A DNA stretch of 58,575 nt from contig NZ_JAHLPR010000047.1 of the NCBI RefSeq assembly GCF_018918005.1, positions 1 to 58,575 of the forward strand. The letters are read 5' to 3'. This document shows positions 46,161-54,083 of this stretch, one piece after another. The stretch's first letter is position 1; every line of letters starts with the position of its first letter. Position numbers and translations under genes: made by a program. The notes below the pieces were generated by a model, which saw only the letters and a list, made by a program, of their open reading frames with translations, was not told the DNA's origin and did no database searches. The DNA comes from Paenibacillus sp. MSJ-34. Its GTDB lineage: Bacteria > Bacillota > Bacilli > Paenibacillales > Paenibacillaceae.

Positions 46161-47345
46161 CTACTCCGTCTTCTTGCGTTGACGGCTGTAATAATCGACC
46201 CATACGGCAAGCACCAGAATGCCGCCCTTCACGATGAACTGCCAATAGGAATCCAGATTCATAATGCTCATGCCGTTGTCCAGACTCGCCATCACCAAGG
46301 CGCCGATCAAGGCGCCTACAATCGTTCCCGTTCCGCCAACGAGGCTCGTTCCGCCGATCACGCAAGCGGCGATCGCGTCCAATTCGTACATCGTGCCGGC
46401 ATTCATCGTCGCCGCGTTCAATCTCGCGGTCAATACCAAACCGGAAACCGCCGCAAGCGTGTTGCACAGGACAAAGACAAGCAGCACCCGTCTTTTAATA
46501 TTGATTCCCGACAATCTGGCCGCTTCCTTATTGCCTCCGATCGCGTATACATGTCTGCCGAACACCGTATTTTTCGTAATCAGCGTAAACACGATCGCCA
46601 GGCATATGACGAGCACGAAAGGAACCGGAATGCCTTGGTACCGATTCATCAGCAGAACGAATCCGAGAATCAATAAAGCGTAGAACAACATCTTGGCAGC
46701 GTTCAACGACACCGGTTCTACTTCAAAACCGTACTTTTGCCGGGAACTGCGGCGCCGAAGCATCGCGAAGACGACGACCGCCAGCGCAATGAAGCCGAGC
46801 GCCAGGCCGACGCCTGGCATGACATAAGCCGTGCCGATCGCTTTAAATCCGGGGGATAGAGGCGAGACCGTCTGGCTGCCGCTGATGCCGAGCAGCATCC
46901 CGCGAAAGACCAGCATCCCCCCGAGCGTGACAATGAAGGCGGGAACCCCGCGAAAAGCTACCCACCATCCTTGAAACAACCCGATCGCCGCTCCCAGCGC
47001 GATGACGGCAAGAAGAACGGGGACCGTATTCCAGCCGTACCAAACATTGAGAATGGCCGCCACGCCGCCGGTAAAGCCGACGATCGATCCGACCGACAGA
47101 TCGATATTGCCCGATACGATGACCAGTACCATGCCGATCGCCAGAATCGATGTCACGGACATCTGCAAAAATAAATTCGATAGATTGCGCGCCGTAATAA
47201 AGTTGTCGTTCAGAAGCGTGAACAAAATCCAAATCACCAGCAATGCGCCGATCATCGTATACGCTCTGACGTCCATTTTGAACCATTGCAAGCGGCGTTT
47301 CTCCGCCGTTCCGATCCGCTCTCCCGTTTCCACATGCAGACTCAT
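46161..47345 (-). CDS. xylH: monosaccharide ABC transporter permease (XylH type)
   Basis: The 394-residue permease of the CUT2 class has about ten or more TM segments and the family motif AIGMVLVIVSGNIDLSVGSIVGFTGG near residue 70, with the C-terminal ACVIGGTSLVGGTGTIVGALIGAL. CUT2 importers carry monosaccharides such as xylose, ribose or galactose. The best overall resemblance is to XylH/GguB. It starts 4 bases after the ATPase gene ends. The gene symbol reflects family only; the substrate could be another monosaccharide, such as glucosamine released by the neighbouring enzymes. Confidence 0.87.
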   Translation of the reverse strand: MSLHVETGERIGTAEKRRLQWFKMDVRAYTMIGALLVIWILFTLLNDNFITARNLSNLFLQMSVTSILAIGMVLVIVSGNIDLSVGSIVGFTGGVAAILNVWYGWNTVPVLLAVIALGAAIGLFQGWWVAFRGVPAFIVTLGGMLVFRGMLLGISGSQTVSPLSPGFKAIGTAYVMPGVGLALGFIALAVVVFAMLRRRSSRQKYGFEVEPVSLNAAKMLFYALLILGFVLLMNRYQGIPVPFVLVICLAIVFTLITKNTVFGRHVYAIGGNKEAARLSGINIKRRVLLVFVLCNTLAAVSGLVLTARLNAATMNAGTMYELDAIAACVIGGTSLVGGTGTIVGALIGALVMASLDNGMSIMNLDSYWQFIVKGGILVLAVWVDYYSRQRKKTE

Positions 47346-47349
47346 TTGC

Positions 47350-48867
47350 TCACTTCCCTCCTGTTGCGGCTTCCATGATTTTCTCCTGCGTCGCTTGATC
47401 GTGGGTAAATTCGGCCGTACATTTCCCTTCGCAGAGCACCAGGATGCGATGGCTCATGCCAAGCACCTCCGGCAGTTCGGAGGAAATCATCAAAATCCCC
47501 ACTCCTTCGCTCGCCAGTTCGTTCATAATCTGATAGATCTCATATTTCGCGCCGACGTCGATGCCCCGGGTCGGTTCGTCCAGAATTAACAGTTTGGGCT
47601 TCGTCATCAGCCATTTGCCGAGCACCACCTTCTGCTGGTTGCCGCCGCTTAACGTGCCGACAACGGTTTCAACGGAACCCGCTTTGATCTTCAAAGAACG
47701 GCGGTAATGCTCCGCGCTGCGGATCGCTCGGTTGTGATCGATGATGCCGAGCGACGATACCGTCTGCAAACTGGGCAGACTGATATTGTTCTGAATGTCC
47801 ATGTCGAGGATCAAACCGTATTTTCTGCGGTCTTCGGAAACGAGCGACAGTCCCGCCCGGATCGCCTGCCCGGTATCGCGAATATCGACCTGCTTGCCCT
47901 CAATCTCCACGGTGCCTTCCGCTCTCGCGCCGTAGGCGCCGAACAAGCTCATGACAAGCTCCGTTCGGCCCGCCCCCATCAGTCCGGCGATGCCGACGAT
48001 CTCTCCCCGCCTGACATCGAACGAGATGTTATCGATCACTTTCTTGCCGGGCTGTTCCGGATTCCATACGGTGTAATTGCGCACGGATAATACGGTTTCG
48101 CCCGGCTCCGTTGCGGCATATGCATACCGTTCCTTCAATTCCCTGCCGACCATGAGCGAAATGACCTTGTTTTCGTCCAGTTCTCCGGCGGGACGGGTCG
48201 CCACCGTTTCCCCGTCTCTCAGCACGGTGATCGTGTCGGCAATCCCGAATACCTCGTTCAACTTGTGGGATATGTAGATGCAGGTCACGCCGTTTTTTTT
48301 GAACTCCCGCAAAATATTCAATAAAATGTCCACTTCATGTTCGGTTAAGGCGGCCGTCGGTTCGTCCAGGATAAGAATATTCGCCTTCTTTGCCAGCGCT
48401 TTGGCGATTTCCACAAGCTGCTGCTGGCCCACCCCCAGCGTGCCGGTCAAGACGTCCGGTTTTACGCCCGTAAGCCCGACCTGTTCCAGCCAGCGTTCGC
48501 TCTCCTGATAGATGCGATCCCAATGCACCATCCCGAACCGTTTCGGTTCGTTGCCGAGAAATATATTTTCCGCCACGGTCATGTTCTTCGCGAGCGCAAG
48601 CTCCTGGTATATAATCGCTATGCCCGCTTGCTCCGCGTCTTTGACGGTAAGAAACTGCCGCTCTTCGCCGTGGATCCGGATCGTCCCGTCGTAAGTCCCG
48701 GCCGGGTGCAAGCCGCTTAGCACTTTCATCAGCGTCGACTTGCCCGCGCCGTTCTCGCCGACAAGAGCGTGGATCTCGCCCTGCTCGACCTGAAACGAGA
48801 CGCGGTTGAGCGCCTTCACGCCGGGAAATTGTTTCGTAATTTGCTTCATCTCCAAGGCAATCGCCAT
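47350..48867 (-). CDS. xylG: monosaccharide ABC transporter ATPase (XylG type)
   Basis: The 505-residue protein has two tandem ABC domains, as in all CUT2 ATPases. The first has Walker A GENGAGKST near residue 36, signature LGVGQQQLVEIAKAL and Walker B ILILDEPTAALTEHE. The second has a degenerate Walker A (IAGLMGAGRTELVMS near 285), signature LSGGNQQKVVLGKWL and Walker B LLILDEPTRGIDVGA. It powers the importer with XylH and the binding protein. 22 bases separate it from the binding-protein gene. Family is clear; choice of XylG over MmsA/GguA is by context. Confidence 0.9.
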   Translation of the reverse strand: MAIALEMKQITKQFPGVKALNRVSFQVEQGEIHALVGENGAGKSTLMKVLSGLHPAGTYDGTIRIHGEERQFLTVKDAEQAGIAIIYQELALAKNMTVAENIFLGNEPKRFGMVHWDRIYQESERWLEQVGLTGVKPDVLTGTLGVGQQQLVEIAKALAKKANILILDEPTAALTEHEVDILLNILREFKKNGVTCIYISHKLNEVFGIADTITVLRDGETVATRPAGELDENKVISLMVGRELKERYAYAATEPGETVLSVRNYTVWNPEQPGKKVIDNISFDVRRGEIVGIAGLMGAGRTELVMSLFGAYGARAEGTVEIEGKQVDIRDTGQAIRAGLSLVSEDRRKYGLILDMDIQNNISLPSLQTVSSLGIIDHNRAIRSAEHYRRSLKIKAGSVETVVGTLSGGNQQKVVLGKWLMTKPKLLILDEPTRGIDVGAKYEIYQIMNELASEGVGILMISSELPEVLGMSHRILVLCEGKCTAEFTHDQATQEKIMEAATGGK

Positions 48868-48889
48868 CGCGCCCTACCTCCCGGGGAAC

Positions 48890-49990
48890 TTATTTTACGT
48901 TCTTGTATACGTCTTCCCGCTTATGAAAGCCTTCGGCGATCACGGTAGCGTCCATCGTTTCCTTGGTCGCGGCAACGGGTTCGAGCAAGATGGTAGGAAC
49001 GTCGATTTTGCCGTTGTTTTCCGTAGCATTGGTTTCGACTTGTTCCCCGCGCGCCATCTTGACCGCCACTTCGGCAGCCGTCTCCGCCATATCCTTAATC
49101 GACGTGTACACGGTCATCAATTGCGTGCCTTCCACGACTCTTTGGCAGGCGGCCAGTTCGGCGTCCAGACCGCTTACCGGAATTTTGCCCGCAAGGTTTT
49201 GCGCCGCCAGCGCCTGAATGACGGCGCCCGCCGTCCCGTCGTTGGTGGCGATGACCGCATCGATTTGATTGTTGTTAGCCGTCAGCGCATTTTCCATATT
49301 GGCGAGAGCGACGGCCGGATTCCAATCTTTCGTCCATTGGTCGTATACGATTTGAATATCTCCCTTATCGACGAGCGGCTGCAGAATGTTCATCTGTCCC
49401 TTTTTGTATAAATGGGCCGCATAATCGGTGTCCGCGCCTCCGATCAGGACATATTTGCCTTTTGGAGCTTTCTCCACCACCGTTTTCGCTTGCAGTTCCC
49501 CAATCAGAACGCTGTCGAACGAAACATACAGATCGACATCGGAATTCGTAATCAAGCGGTCGTATGCGATCACCTTGATGCCGGCCGCATGCGCTTTCTC
49601 GACGATCGCCGCCGCCGCGTCCGCATTATGGGGAACGACAATCAAAATGTCGACGCCTTGGCTAATTAAGTTTTCCGCTTGAGCGATCTGCTTGGCGTCG
49701 TCGCTGTTGGCCGACTGCACCAGCACTTCCGCCCCGAGCTCCTCCCCTTTCGCCACTAAATAGTCGCGGTCGCGCTGCCATCTTTCCTCCTGCAGCGTAT
49801 CCATGGAAAAACCGATTTTCATTTTTTTCGAGTCTTTGCCGCCGCTGCTCTCCGTCTTGTGATCAACCGTTTCGCCCGCCTCGGCATTGCCGCCATTCGT
49901 TTGGCTCGTGCCGGTCGTGCAGGCGGAGAAGACGAGCGCGAACGCCAACGCGAGAAACAATGGCGCAAACCGTCTCCAAGTTTTTTTCAT
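48890..49990 (-). CDS. xylF: sugar-binding lipoprotein (XylF type)
   Basis: The 366-residue lipoprotein has signal FSAC with lipidated Cys24 and a type I periplasmic-binding fold. Stretches KIGFSMDTLQEERWQRDRDYL, VDILIVVPHNADAAA, AYDRLITNSDVDLYVSFD and VIATNDGTAGAVIQAL closely follow D-xylose-binding XylF. It captures a monosaccharide outside the cell and delivers it to XylGH. The gene has its own promoter in the 112-base gap behind the response-regulator gene, with a cre-like site over the -35. That gene order, sensor genes followed by xylFGH, matches the clostridial xylose locus. Confidence 0.88.
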   Translation of the reverse strand: MKKTWRRFAPLFLALAFALVFSACTTGTSQTNGGNAEAGETVDHKTESSGGKDSKKMKIGFSMDTLQEERWQRDRDYLVAKGEELGAEVLVQSANSDDAKQIAQAENLISQGVDILIVVPHNADAAAAIVEKAHAAGIKVIAYDRLITNSDVDLYVSFDSVLIGELQAKTVVEKAPKGKYVLIGGADTDYAAHLYKKGQMNILQPLVDKGDIQIVYDQWTKDWNPAVALANMENALTANNNQIDAVIATNDGTAGAVIQALAAQNLAGKIPVSGLDAELAACQRVVEGTQLMTVYTSIKDMAETAAEVAVKMARGEQVETNATENNGKIDVPTILLEPVAATKETMDATVIAEGFHKREDVYKNVK

Positions 49991-50034
49991 GCTTTCAACC
50001 CTCTTCCTTTTTGGTAGTCATTGCTTCCAAGATG

Positions 50035-50062
50035 AATGTAGCAAAGATTTAAGCGCTTTCAA
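50035..50062 (-). promoter_or_regulatory. promoter of the sugar importer with overlapping cre-like site
   Basis: On the minus strand TTGAAA (50057-50062) and TACATT (50035-50040) lie 16 bases apart. The palindrome-like TGAAAGCGCTTAAA (50048-50061) covers the -35 and fits the cre consensus except for the final CA. This suggests CcpA repression and YesN-type activation. Confidence 0.6.
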
Positions 50063-50102
50063 CAAACAATGAGCAGCACTTTTTTGCAATCAATAGCATT
50101 TT

Positions 50103-51671
50103 TTAGAGATTTGGAAACAAACTTTTTCTGTAATCGGTAGGAGAAAGCCGAAACGTTCTTTTAAACACTCTGCTGAAATAATTCGGGTCGTGATACCCTA
50201 CCTCGAAGGCGATCTCTTTGACGTTTCTGTCCGGATCGGCCATCAGCCGTTTCGCATGCTTCATGCGGCATTCCGTTATAAAATCGATGTAATTGACGCC
50301 GCTTTGCTCCTTGAATAATTTGCTTACGTAGTAAGGGCTTAAACGGACATGCGCGGCGACGTCTTCCAGCGTGATATGTTTGTGGGAATTTGCGACGATA
50401 TACGCTTTGATCGTTTGGAATAAATCGGGGGGCATGTCCGTTTTCATATCCATATACGGTTTGAGCATTTGGGCTGCGGCGAGACGGGCTTCCGCTTTTA
50501 ATTGCGTGTAATTGGCCGACTGATAGGAAAACAAAGGGGTTGCGGCCGGAACGCCCATCTCCACCATCATCCGCGAAATGAACAGCAGCATTCCGAGCGC
50601 CCTTTGCTGCGTCTCGGCAATCGGTTTGCCCGCAGCTTCGCAACGGTCGATGAAGGAGACGACGGTTCGCTGAATCGCTTCCCCGTTTCCCTCTTGCAAC
50701 TGTTCCAGCATCGTTTGCTCCGTGTCGAGCGGCGCTTCGCTCCCTGCGAAGCCGTCACGCGACAGTTGCTCATAGAAACAGTGCCGCGAAGGCAACGCAA
50801 GATCAATGGAGGCAAGCATCGCCTCGCGATACGAATGAGGGAGTTCGTGCAAAGTAGAATACTCGCCGCCGACTCCGATAAAAGCGGCAAAGGCATGGTC
50901 GAAGCGCGAACAAAGATTGAGCAGGCTTCTAACAACCGATGCGGCTTGGGCCCGGTAGGACCGTTTCTGATCAGAGCAGACGATGATGGGAATTTGTCGG
51001 CCCGACATCGCCCCGATCCAACCGTTCGCGCATTGGTGAAAGGACAGCTTCACCTGCCGATATGCCCTTTCGCTTTCGCGGCGCGTTTCTTCCGTCGGTT
51101 GATGCGGGGTTAGAAACAATACCATCACGAACATCTTCCGGAAAGTTTGCATGCCGAAATATTGCATCATTTCTTCCAAATGAACCTCGTGGACATGATC
51201 GAATAGCGCCTGTGCGACAAAATCCGCCTCAACCACAGGCAATAGCTTCTGCAATTGCAGCTTTTCCCTGCTCCGAGCGAGCTGCTCGTCCTTTTCGCGC
51301 TTAATGCGCCCGATCGCTTGCCCGACCGTCTCGATAATCGTTTCCGTTTTGCTCGGCTTGAGCAAATAATCTTTGACCCCCATTCGCAGAGCCGTTCTGG
51401 CGTAATCGAACGTATCGTAAGCCGAGACGATAATAAACTGGACGGAAGGATCGTTCTCGCTAATCTCCCGGATGGCGGCCAATCCGTCCGTGCCCGGCAT
51501 TTGAATATCCATTAAGATAAGGTCCGGCTGAAGCTCTGCGGCCAATTGCACGGCTTTCCTTCCATGATCCGCTTCTCCCACGATGTCGATATTTTCGATC
51601 CCCCGCTCCAATATATCTTTCAGCGCTTCTCTTTCCACGCGTTCGTCGTCGACAATGAGAATTTTAACCAA
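50103..51671 (-). CDS. YesN-type response regulator with AraC DNA-binding domain
   Basis: The 522-residue regulator has an N-terminal receiver (1-120) with Asp55 in LILMDIQMPG as phospho-acceptor, a long central region of 280 residues common to YesN proteins, and a C-terminal AraC/XylS pair of HTH motifs (about 420-515: ITLEDVAAHVRLSPYYVSKLFKEQSG and VKEIAFEVGYHDPNYFSRVFKR). It should bind upstream of xylF, whose promoter lies just past its stop. The gene overlaps the kinase gene by 8 bases, so the pair is translationally coupled. Confidence 0.92.
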   Translation of the reverse strand: MVKILIVDDERVEREALKDILERGIENIDIVGEADHGRKAVQLAAELQPDLILMDIQMPGTDGLAAIREISENDPSVQFIIVSAYDTFDYARTALRMGVKDYLLKPSKTETIIETVGQAIGRIKREKDEQLARSREKLQLQKLLPVVEADFVAQALFDHVHEVHLEEMMQYFGMQTFRKMFVMVLFLTPHQPTEETRRESERAYRQVKLSFHQCANGWIGAMSGRQIPIIVCSDQKRSYRAQAASVVRSLLNLCSRFDHAFAAFIGVGGEYSTLHELPHSYREAMLASIDLALPSRHCFYEQLSRDGFAGSEAPLDTEQTMLEQLQEGNGEAIQRTVVSFIDRCEAAGKPIAETQQRALGMLLFISRMMVEMGVPAATPLFSYQSANYTQLKAEARLAAAQMLKPYMDMKTDMPPDLFQTIKAYIVANSHKHITLEDVAAHVRLSPYYVSKLFKEQSGVNYIDFITECRMKHAKRLMADPDRNVKEIAFEVGYHDPNYFSRVFKRTFRLSPTDYRKSLFPNL

Positions 51672-53109
51672 ATGAATGTCCCCCTTCTTTTGGCAATGTC
51701 AATAGGATGCGCGTCCCCCGGTGATCGCTTCCGATTCGGATGACGTCGCTCATTCCGTAAAATAATCGCAAACGGCGGATGACATTATCGATCCCGATGC
51801 CTGTCGAATGCCCTTTATATTCCGTTTGCCGGTTGCCGTCAAGGATCGATCGCACGGTATCGTCGGGGATGCCCGGACCGTTATCGGCGATTTCAATGCG
51901 GATGTTGGCCCCCTCGTCTCGAATACGAATGGCGATAGATCCTCCTTCTTCGTACGGCTCGATCGCATGAATGAACGCATTTTCGACAAAAGGCTGCAGC
52001 GTAAGGCTCGGCACTTGAAAAGAGAGGCATTCTTCATCGACTTGGATCGAATATTGAACCCTCTCTTCGAACCGCGCTTTTTGAATGGCAAAATAATCTT
52101 CCAGCCCTTTGATCTCATGGCGGAGCGTTGCCGGGGAACCTAAACTTTTCAAATGATACCGAAGCAAGTCCGACACCGAAACGATCAAGTCGCTCGTTTC
52201 CCTCGCCTGTTCCAAATAAGCCTTTTTCGCCAGCGTGTTTAGCGTGTTGAATAAAAAGTGGGGATTGATTTGGCTTTGCAAGCTTCTCAGTTCGCTTTCC
52301 TTCAGCAGCAATTTATGTTCCTGCAAATCATGCTCCACCTGCGCCTTAATCCGCATCTCAGCAATTAAATTTTTCAAATTGATCCTCATACGGTCAAAGG
52401 TGTTCGCAAGAAACTGAAATTCGTCGTCGGTGCGGATATCGACGCTGCGTTCGAAATTGCCGCGGGAAATCTCCCTGGCGGCCACCGTTAACGTTAGAAT
52501 CGGTTCCGTGATATCGTTGGAAAATTTATAAAAAAACAACAAAATGATAAACGTCGTCGCCGCTAGCGTCGCAAAACTTAACATTTTGACATCATTGCTT
52601 TGTTGAATCATTTGCGGGTAAATATCGGCATACGTCGTCAATTCCCCGCTGATTAACGAAAGCGTCGTTTCCGATATATATTTGGAAGTTTTCGCCGCCT
52701 CATCGAAGTGGAACGAAGCCTTTGCATCGGTTTTGTGATGAAAAAAAGAAACGGCAAGATCCATCGATTCCAGTTGGCTTGCGATCATGCGGTCGTAATT
52801 CATAAGGGAGAGGTAGTTATTCGGATTTCTTAATCCGAGCAGTTTGTTCTGCGCATCTTTCAATTCCCGGCTGAAGCCGGCATAACGGTTTTTGGAGTCT
52901 TCGGCCGAGTTGACGAAGTATTCGTTGAGAGCATTGATGGAGGCTTGGCTCGATTGCGAGACATGCTCAATCAACATATATCTTTGCAATATTTCGTTAT
53001 ATTTTTCGATTGTCTTTTGGTTGGAATAAATCATTAGCAGCCACACGAGGGTAATGATGAGCCATATGACAACGGACAAAAACATGATCTTTTTGCGAAT
53101 CGTTTTCAT
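51664..53109 (-). CDS. LytS/YesM-type sensor histidine kinase
   Basis: The 481-residue kinase has TM1 (about 9-28), an extracellular helical domain of about 145 residues, TM2 (178-195), a HAMP domain (about 196-250), then a His_kinase domain with phospho-acceptor His284 in QINPHFLFNTLN and an HATPase_c domain (IEIADNGPGIPDD; STGIGIDNVIRRL). The external domain is all-helical, without a sugar-binding fold of its own, consistent with sensing through a partner binding protein such as the product of the gene upstream, as in XylFII-LytS. Its start overlaps the stop of that gene by four bases (ATGA). Confidence 0.92.
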   Translation of the reverse strand: MKTIRKKIMFLSVVIWLIITLVWLLMIYSNQKTIEKYNEILQRYMLIEHVSQSSQASINALNEYFVNSAEDSKNRYAGFSRELKDAQNKLLGLRNPNNYLSLMNYDRMIASQLESMDLAVSFFHHKTDAKASFHFDEAAKTSKYISETTLSLISGELTTYADIYPQMIQQSNDVKMLSFATLAATTFIILLFFYKFSNDITEPILTLTVAAREISRGNFERSVDIRTDDEFQFLANTFDRMRINLKNLIAEMRIKAQVEHDLQEHKLLLKESELRSLQSQINPHFLFNTLNTLAKKAYLEQARETSDLIVSVSDLLRYHLKSLGSPATLRHEIKGLEDYFAIQKARFEERVQYSIQVDEECLSFQVPSLTLQPFVENAFIHAIEPYEEGGSIAIRIRDEGANIRIEIADNGPGIPDDTVRSILDGNRQTEYKGHSTGIGIDNVIRRLRLFYGMSDVIRIGSDHRGTRILLTLPKEGGHSFG

Positions 53110-54083
53110 GGAGCCGCACCTTTTCGCTCTATCATTTCTACGGGCGTATAATAATTTCGCTCAAGCGGATTGTCTTTGCCTTCCAACCATCGAAGGATCA
53201 GCGTCGTGCTTTTGAAGCCGATTTCTTCGGGATGCTGGAGCAGCGTGGCGGATAGGATTCCCTTGTCGATCCAATCTAAAATTTCAGCATTTTCATCAAA
53301 GGTATAAATCGAATAATTCCGGATTCTGTCTCTTGCTTTGATCACTTGTACGATTCCCCCTGCCGCCTCCGCGGTCAATCCGATAAATACTTTGCATTCC
53401 GGGTATCGGTTCAGCAGTTCGTTCGTTTCCTCCGCGGAGCTGCGGCGGCTGTCGGCAGCCGAAGGAGGAATTTCCAATATTCGAATGCCGGGGTATCCGG
53501 CCAACGCTTGTTCGAGGCCATCTTTGCGCAAGGAAATATGGCTTGTCGGGGCAACGCCGTAGACGATCCCGATTTGCCCTTGTCCCGCCATACGGGAGGC
53601 TATACGCTCCCCAATGACGATACCTTCCTCGTAATGATTCGGTCCGACATACGTTTTGCGCAAACTATCGGGAGCATCGGTAAAGACGGTAACGACCGCG
53701 ATCCCTTTCTGCAACGCTTTATTCACGATCCGAATAAACTCCGGATCGTCCGTTCCTTGGACGATAATGCCGTCCACTCGGGAAGAAATGGCCATTTCGA
53801 TATTTTTCAAATATTCGCCTGCGTCGTCCTGGAATGTTTCTTTAAACTCGATCGCCGCAACGTTCTCGTCCGCAGCGGAACTCGCCCCTTCCTTTACTCT
53901 TTTCCAAAACGGGCTGCCCGAATCTCCCGAGATAAATACGATTCGGTAAATATCGGGATCGATCGGCCGGGAATCGAAAGAAATTTCGGGACTGCTCTGC
54001 ACGACTTTGATCGTAAAATAGACCAGCGTGAGCAAGGCAGCCAACCCGCCTGCATACAGCGAACCGACAAAAAGTTTTTTCAT
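53106..54083 (-). CDS. membrane-anchored sugar-sensing binding protein (XylFII-like)
   Basis: The 325-residue protein has one N-terminal TM helix (about 6-26) with no lipobox, followed by a type I periplasmic-binding domain (IVFISGDSGSPFWKRVKEGAS, VDGIIVQGTDDPEF, KVFIGLTAEAAGGI). Encoded directly ahead of a LytS-type kinase and a YesN-type regulator, it fits XylFII, the xylose sensor that in Clostridium beijerinckii sits on the kinase and controls xylFGH. The real ligand here is unknown. I start it at ATG 54083, which shares bases with the helicase stop (ATGA) and follows a GGGGGG ribosome site; an upstream start at 54116 would lie wholly inside that gene. Confidence 0.83.
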   Translation of the reverse strand: MKKLFVGSLYAGGLAALLTLVYFTIKVVQSSPEISFDSRPIDPDIYRIVFISGDSGSPFWKRVKEGASSAADENVAAIEFKETFQDDAGEYLKNIEMAISSRVDGIIVQGTDDPEFIRIVNKALQKGIAVVTVFTDAPDSLRKTYVGPNHYEEGIVIGERIASRMAGQGQIGIVYGVAPTSHISLRKDGLEQALAGYPGIRILEIPPSAADSRRSSAEETNELLNRYPECKVFIGLTAEAAGGIVQVIKARDRIRNYSIYTFDENAEILDWIDKGILSATLLQHPEEIGFKSTTLILRWLEGKDNPLERNYYTPVEMIERKGAAP

